Assembly: GCA_903890265.1 (NCBI GenBank)
Contig: CAITAM010000382.1
Span: 1 to 8,448, forward strand
Source of the DNA: an uncultured Pseudomonadota bacterium
Lineage (GTDB): Bacteria > Pseudomonadota > Gammaproteobacteria > Steroidobacterales > Steroidobacteraceae
Reading direction: 5' to 3'
Length of the DNA stretch: 8,448 nucleotides
The notes under the pieces were generated by a model that saw nothing but the letters and a program-made list of their open reading frames with translations, made no database searches and was not told the DNA's origin. Both the position numbers and the translations under genes were made by a program. This document shows positions 5,819-8,448 of this stretch, piece by piece (the stretch's first letter is position 1; every line of letters starts with the position of its first letter).

Positions 5819-7420
5819 TCAGGTCTTGTTGCTCGACACCGTGGCGATGGCGAGATCGCCCGCCGTGCCGTCCATGAATGCCCTCGGCAGCTTGACCGGG
5901 AACTTGGCGCGGATCGCCTCGTCGATGCTCGCGGGCACGTGGCTCGGGTAGTGGGTCGCGAGGATTTCCTTGACCTTGAGGGCGGCCCGCTGTTCGATGT
6001 CGAGCGCACCGCGCTCGGTCCAGTCGTTCGGGCTGCGCCGGTCGCCAACCGACGGGTACAGGTAGTCGGTCTGCATGAGCTGCAGCGTCTGGTCGGAGCC
6101 GAGGTAGTGGCCGGGGCCGTTCAGGCACACGTCCCTGATCGTCTCGAACGACAGCTTCTCGTCCGACACGTCGATCCCGCGGATCGTGCGCATCGCGGCA
6201 CCGATGATGTCGTTGTCGATGACGAGGCTCTCGAGCGAGTAGCCGAGCAGGCTCGCGTGCATGCCGGCCGCCTCGTAGATCATGTTCGCGCCGGCGTTGC
6301 CGACGAGCGCGTGGTTGAGACCCTTCTCGGCGCCGGCCTGGCCGTCCGGCACCTTCGAGTCGGTCATGCCGGAGGCGGTGCCGCCGGTGAGGTTGTAAAA
6401 GTGCGCCATCTGGCCGGCCGCGGCGGACAGCAGCGCCTGCTCGGGACTGCCGCCGGACATCGCGCCGGTGCGCAGGTCCGACACGAAGCACCAGGTACCG
6501 AAGATCGCCGGATGCCCGGGCTTGATGGCATTGACGTAGACCAGGCCGGCGAGCACCTCGGCCACTTCCTGGGCGAGCGCACCGGCGAGCGCGGCCGGCG
6601 CGGTCGCACCCGCCTGCCCGGCGGACAGCAGCAGTACCGGCATGCCGCCGGCGACCGCGAGCTCGAGGCAGCGGCAGGCATCGACCGCGAACTTCATCGG
6701 CGGCACTACGAAGCAGTTCGACTGGCTGACGAAGGGGCGCTCACGCCACTGCTGCTCGCCACCGGCGATCATGTGCAGCATCTCGAGTGACGCCTCGAGG
6801 TGCTTTGGGTCCACCCAGCTCGAGCCCACGTGCTTGGTCGTCGCCATGACGGCGGCATAGCAGGTGTTGAAGTCCATCTCGTAGGGATTCGGCAGGTCGC
6901 GCGGTACGACGGCGCGCTGGAAGAAATGGATGTGCTCCATCACGTCGACGATGCGGCCGATGTTGTACAGGTCGGTCAGCAGCGACTCGCGGTAGCGGCC
7001 GTCGGGATCGACCATGTTGACCGCCGCGCCGGCGGTGCCGAAATAGACTTTCTTGCCCCACGGCTCGAGGTCGTGGCGCCGGTCCTGGCCGTGCAGCACG
7101 AAGTTGCGGCCGGCCTTGGCGATCGTCTCCTCGACGAGCGCACGCGGGAAGAGCAGCCGGCCGTGCTCGCTCACGGTGCAGCCGGCGCGGGTGAGGATCT
7201 CGACGCCCGACTCCGGCGCGTCGGCGAGGCCGACTTCCGACAGGAGGCGCAGCGCGGTTTCATGGATCTTCAGTACCGCTGCGTCCGACAGGGGCTTGTA
7301 GTTGCCCGACGGCAGCCCCGGGGGGGCCGGCCGCAGGTTGTCGGCGAGGGGAGCGGCGCGCTGCGCACGACGCAGGTCACGGCCACTGGGACGACGTGCC
7401 GGATGGGAAGCCTCTGCCAC
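5819..7420 (-). CDS. Trimethylamine methyltransferase (MttB) superfamily protein, non-pyrrolysine type
   Basis: The 533-residue product is a member of the MttB superfamily. These TIM-barrel methyltransferases move a methyl group from a quaternary or tertiary amine to a cobalamin on a partner corrinoid protein. Features include the N-terminal helix HETALRLLSEVGL (53-65), a Gly-rich strand region VYFGTAGAAVNMVDPDG (125-141), and the conserved-looking GGTASGMTDSK (346-356) followed by DGQAGAEK (359-366). The frame has no internal TAG, so there is no place for the pyrrolysine that defines true trimethylamine enzymes; it should be compared with MtgB-like glycine betaine demethylases and other non-Pyl homologues. 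No corrinoid protein or corrinoid:folate methyltransferase gene is in the window. The start is GTG at 7418-7420 because AAGAGGTG lies just upstream; the longer in-frame option, a TTG at 7495, adds 25 unconserved-looking residues without a clear ribosome binding site. The substrate is unknown. Confidence 0.9.
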   Translation of the reverse strand: MAEASHPARRPSGRDLRRAQRAAPLADNLRPAPPGLPSGNYKPLSDAAVLKIHETALRLLSEVGLADAPESGVEILTRAGCTVSEHGRLLFPRALVEETIAKAGRNFVLHGQDRRHDLEPWGKKVYFGTAGAAVNMVDPDGRYRESLLTDLYNIGRIVDVMEHIHFFQRAVVPRDLPNPYEMDFNTCYAAVMATTKHVGSSWVDPKHLEASLEMLHMIAGGEQQWRERPFVSQSNCFVVPPMKFAVDACRCLELAVAGGMPVLLLSAGQAGATAPAALAGALAQEVAEVLAGLVYVNAIKPGHPAIFGTWCFVSDLRTGAMSGGSPEQALLSAAAGQMAHFYNLTGGTASGMTDSKVPDGQAGAEKGLNHALVGNAGANMIYEAAGMHASLLGYSLESLVIDNDIIGAAMRTIRGIDVSDEKLSFETIRDVCLNGPGHYLGSDQTLQLMQTDYLYPSVGDRRSPNDWTERGALDIEQRAALKVKEILATHYPSHVPASIDEAIRAKFPVKLPRAFMDGTAGDLAIATVSSNKT

Positions 7421-7425
7421 GGTTG

Positions 7426-7433
7426 CACCTCTT
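7426..7433 (-). promoter_or_regulatory. Ribosome binding site deciding the GTG start at 7420
   Basis: The minus strand reads AAGAGGTG, with the AGAGG core 7 bases before the GTG at 7420. This is the best Shine-Dalgarno match near the N-terminus of the MttB-like gene and rules against the upstream TTG at 7495. Confidence 0.7.
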
Positions 7434-7492
7434 GAGCGCTGCTGAAACGGGGACCGGCAGTGGAGCGACGTCGCCGCGCGATCGCTCCCTGC

Positions 7493-7517
7493 CAAACCGT
7501 CCCAGTGTGCCGGTTTG
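7493..7517. promoter_or_regulatory. Inverted repeat CAAACCG-N11-CGGTTTG upstream of the MttB-like gene
   Basis: Perfect 7-base half-sites CAAACCG (7493-7499) and CGGTTTG (7511-7517) are separated by 11 bases, 72 bases upstream of the GTG start. The half-sites are AT-richer than their surroundings. The arrangement fits an operator for a dimeric regulator, or alternatively a 7-bp hairpin in the leader transcript. On the minus strand TTGGCG-N17-CACACT overlaps it as a weak sigma70-like candidate promoter, which I would not rely on. No regulator gene is next to it. Confidence 0.4.
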
Positions 7518-7545
7518 CTGAACTCGCGCCAATAGGCCGGGACCC

Positions 7546-7565
7546 GTGCCGGGCGGTTTCGGCAC
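7546..7565 (-). terminator. Hairpin just after slyX
   Basis: GTGCCG (7546-7551), an 8-base loop and CGGCAC (7560-7565) form a 6-bp stem 4 bases after the slyX stop on the minus strand. There is no U-tract. It is weaker than the hairpins after the other genes of this block. Confidence 0.3.
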
Positions 7566-7569
7566 CGCT

Positions 7570-7779
7570 TCAGTAGTGGGGTGGGCGTTCCTTGTCGGGA
7601 TCGAACTTGGAGGTGTCGCCTTCCGCTTCGTTCAGCCGGTCGGTGAGGCGGCTCAGCCGGACCTTCAGGCTGTCCAGTTCACGTTGCTGGAGGATCAGGA
7701 TGTCGCTCATGTCGTGCTGCGCTTTTTCAAGGTAGGCGAGCTTCAGTTCCAGTCGTTCGACAATGTCCTGCTCGGTCAT
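7570..7779 (-). CDS. slyX: SlyX family protein
   Basis: This 69-residue protein has all the marks of SlyX: a short acidic start (MTEQDIVERLELKLAYLEKA), one long heptad-patterned coiled coil from about residue 5 to 52 with Leu/Ile at core positions, and a C-terminal tail ending in PPHY, the signature end of the family. The length is normal for SlyX. Its molecular role is not settled; in enterobacteria the gene is near slyD, and no slyD is visible here. It is divergent from the PLP enzyme gene, with 75 bases between the two starts, so their promoters share a small region. A GGGG stretch shortly before the ATG is a modest ribosome binding site. The next gene on the same strand starts 149 bases downstream. 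Confidence 0.93.
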   Translation of the reverse strand: MTEQDIVERLELKLAYLEKAQHDMSDILILQQRELDSLKVRLSRLTDRLNEAEGDTSKFDPDKERPPHY

Positions 7780-7842
7780 GGCGCTGCCCCGGATTCCGCG
7801 AAGACCGGCAGCTTAACCGCATGCCGCCCGGGTCGCAGCCGT

Positions 7843-7848
7843 TACAAT
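7843..7848 (+). promoter_or_regulatory. Candidate -10 element for a leaderless transcript
   Basis: TACAAT (5 of 6 matches to TATAAT) ends 6 bases before the ATG at 7855. Transcription would be expected to start about 6-8 bases after the element, at or beside the A of that ATG. The gene also lacks a purine-rich ribosome binding site. I see no good -35 at 16-18 bases, so the promoter is a candidate only. Confidence 0.4.
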
Positions 7849-7854
7849 CGGGCC

Positions 7855-8448
7855 ATGGATGTCACGCTGCCGAGTTTTGAGGACGTTCGCGAGGCGGTCG
7901 CCCGCCTCGAGGGTCAGGTGCACCGTACGCCGGTGCTGGAATCGACCGAGCTGTCGCGTCGGCTCGGCGCCTCGGTCGTTTTCAAGTGCGAGAACCTGCA
8001 GCGCGTTGGCGCCTTCAAGGCGCGCGGCGCCGCGAATGCCGTGCTCGCGCTGTCCGCGGCGGCGGCCGGGGCAGGCGTTGCCACCCACTCGTCCGGTAAT
8101 CATGCCGCGGCCCTCGCGCGGGCGGCGCGGGCGAGGGGTGTCCCGGCGTACGTCGTGATGCCGGCCAATGCGCCCGCGGTCAAGCGCGCGGCGGTCCTCG
8201 GTTTTGGCGCGACCGTCCTCGACTGCGAGCCGACGCTCGCGGCGCGCGAGGCCATGGCGGCGGAACTCGTCGCCCGCACCGGCGCCTCGTTCGTGCACCC
8301 GTACGACGACCCTTATGTCATCGCCGGGCAGGGCACGGCGACGGTGGAGTTCGCGTCGCAGGTGGCGGCGCTCGACACGCTGCTGGTGCCGGTCGGTGGT
8401 GGCGGACTGCTGTCGGGGACGGCCCTCGCGGCGCGGGCGCTCTGGCCC
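7855..8448 (+). CDS. PLP-dependent threonine/serine dehydratase-like enzyme, N-terminal part (3' end outside window)
   Basis: The frame stays open to the window edge, giving the first 198 residues of a fold-type II PLP enzyme that would convert threonine or serine (or a hydroxyaspartate) to a 2-oxo acid and ammonia, or racemise serine. The pattern is clear: DVREAVARLEGQVHRTPVLE (10-29), CENLQRVGAFKARGAAN (45-61) with Lys55 as the PLP Schiff-base lysine, SSGNHA (79-84) as the Asn-loop, and the phosphate-binding glycine loop VGGGGLLSG (180-188). The protein begins directly with the catalytic domain, as in the short serine racemase and catabolic dehydratase types. Whether a C-terminal ACT domain exists, as in biosynthetic IlvA, is beyond the window, so no symbol is given. 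The start at 7855 is the first ATG in this frame; a nearby ATG at 7859 is out of frame. It is divergent from slyX. Confidence 0.93.
   Translation, partial: MDVTLPSFEDVREAVARLEGQVHRTPVLESTELSRRLGASVVFKCENLQRVGAFKARGAANAVLALSAAAAGAGVATHSSGNHAAALARAARARGVPAYVVMPANAPAVKRAAVLGFGATVLDCEPTLAAREAMAAELVARTGASFVHPYDDPYVIAGQGTATVEFASQVAALDTLLVPVGGGGLLSGTALAARALWP

Noticed and set aside
3975..5951. A 658-codon + strand open frame opposite the amidohydrolase
   Set aside because: It is antisense to a gene with full family motifs and a signal peptide. Its translation is Arg/Ala/Val-rich with no recognisable domain, which is the usual shadow in GC-rich DNA.
4915..6048. A 377-codon minus-strand frame spanning the gap between the MttB-like and amidohydrolase genes
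   Set aside because: It overlaps both real genes in another frame and its composition (Arg, Pro, Ser) is that of a frameshifted translation.
5819..7420. Pyrrolysine-containing trimethylamine methyltransferase
   Set aside because: There is no in-frame TAG anywhere in the gene, and no pyl genes are in the window.
5609..7435. Long + strand frames opposite the MttB-like gene (5609-6790 and 6800-7435)
   Set aside because: Both are antisense to a clear MttB-superfamily protein and read as low-complexity Arg/Val/Gly/Asp sequence.
5819..7495. The longer version of the MttB-like protein starting at a TTG at 7495
   Set aside because: The extra 25 residues are Ser/Arg-rich, there is no clear ribosome binding site, and the start falls inside the CAAACCG inverted repeat. 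The GTG at 7420 has a strong Shine-Dalgarno site.

Overview
The window is GC-rich chromosomal DNA from a proteobacterium, most likely a gammaproteobacterium. The best clue is a clear slyX gene, a family mostly found in Proteobacteria. The GC-rich codon third positions and the many family-type secreted hydrolases fit an aerobic environmental heterotroph. This assignment is inferred from gene content and composition only. I see no tRNA, rRNA, CRISPR array, insertion sequence, integrase or phage gene, and no gap between genes exceeds 300 bases.

Layout, left to right. On the + strand come the 3' end of an amidase-signature-family amidase (1-435) and a secreted serine hydrolase of the beta-lactamase/penicillin-binding-protein type with a C-terminal DUF3471-like domain (538-2130). 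Convergent to these is a block of five minus-strand genes. Read from their own 5' end (right to left) they are slyX (7570-7779), a non-pyrrolysine member of the trimethylamine methyltransferase MttB superfamily (5819-7420), an exported YtcJ-like amidohydrolase (4011-5720), a small exported helical protein of unknown function (3386-3862), and an aldo/keto reductase (2228-3214). At the right edge, divergent from slyX, is the 5' part of a PLP-dependent threonine/serine dehydratase-like gene (7855 to beyond the window).

The minus-strand genes are 98-173 bases apart and each is followed closely by a perfect GC-rich hairpin. They therefore look like a run of single-gene transcripts rather than one operon. 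Only the hairpin after the small exported protein (3284-3311) has the U-tract of a textbook intrinsic terminator.

Functionally, several products act on C-N bonds or small nitrogenous or carbonyl compounds: an amidase, an amidohydrolase, an MttB-type methyltransferase, a PLP dehydratase and an aldo/keto reductase. Two of the hydrolases carry signal peptides. A scavenging theme is possible, but nothing here ties the genes into one pathway. The MttB homologue has no corrinoid protein or corrinoid:folate methyltransferase beside it.

I did not find a convincing new multi-gene system. The items most worth following are the orphan non-Pyl MttB homologue with a 7-11-7 inverted repeat upstream, the small exported protein with two conserved-looking motif blocks, the probable leaderless start of the PLP enzyme, and the repeated use of hairpins without U-tracts right after stop codons.
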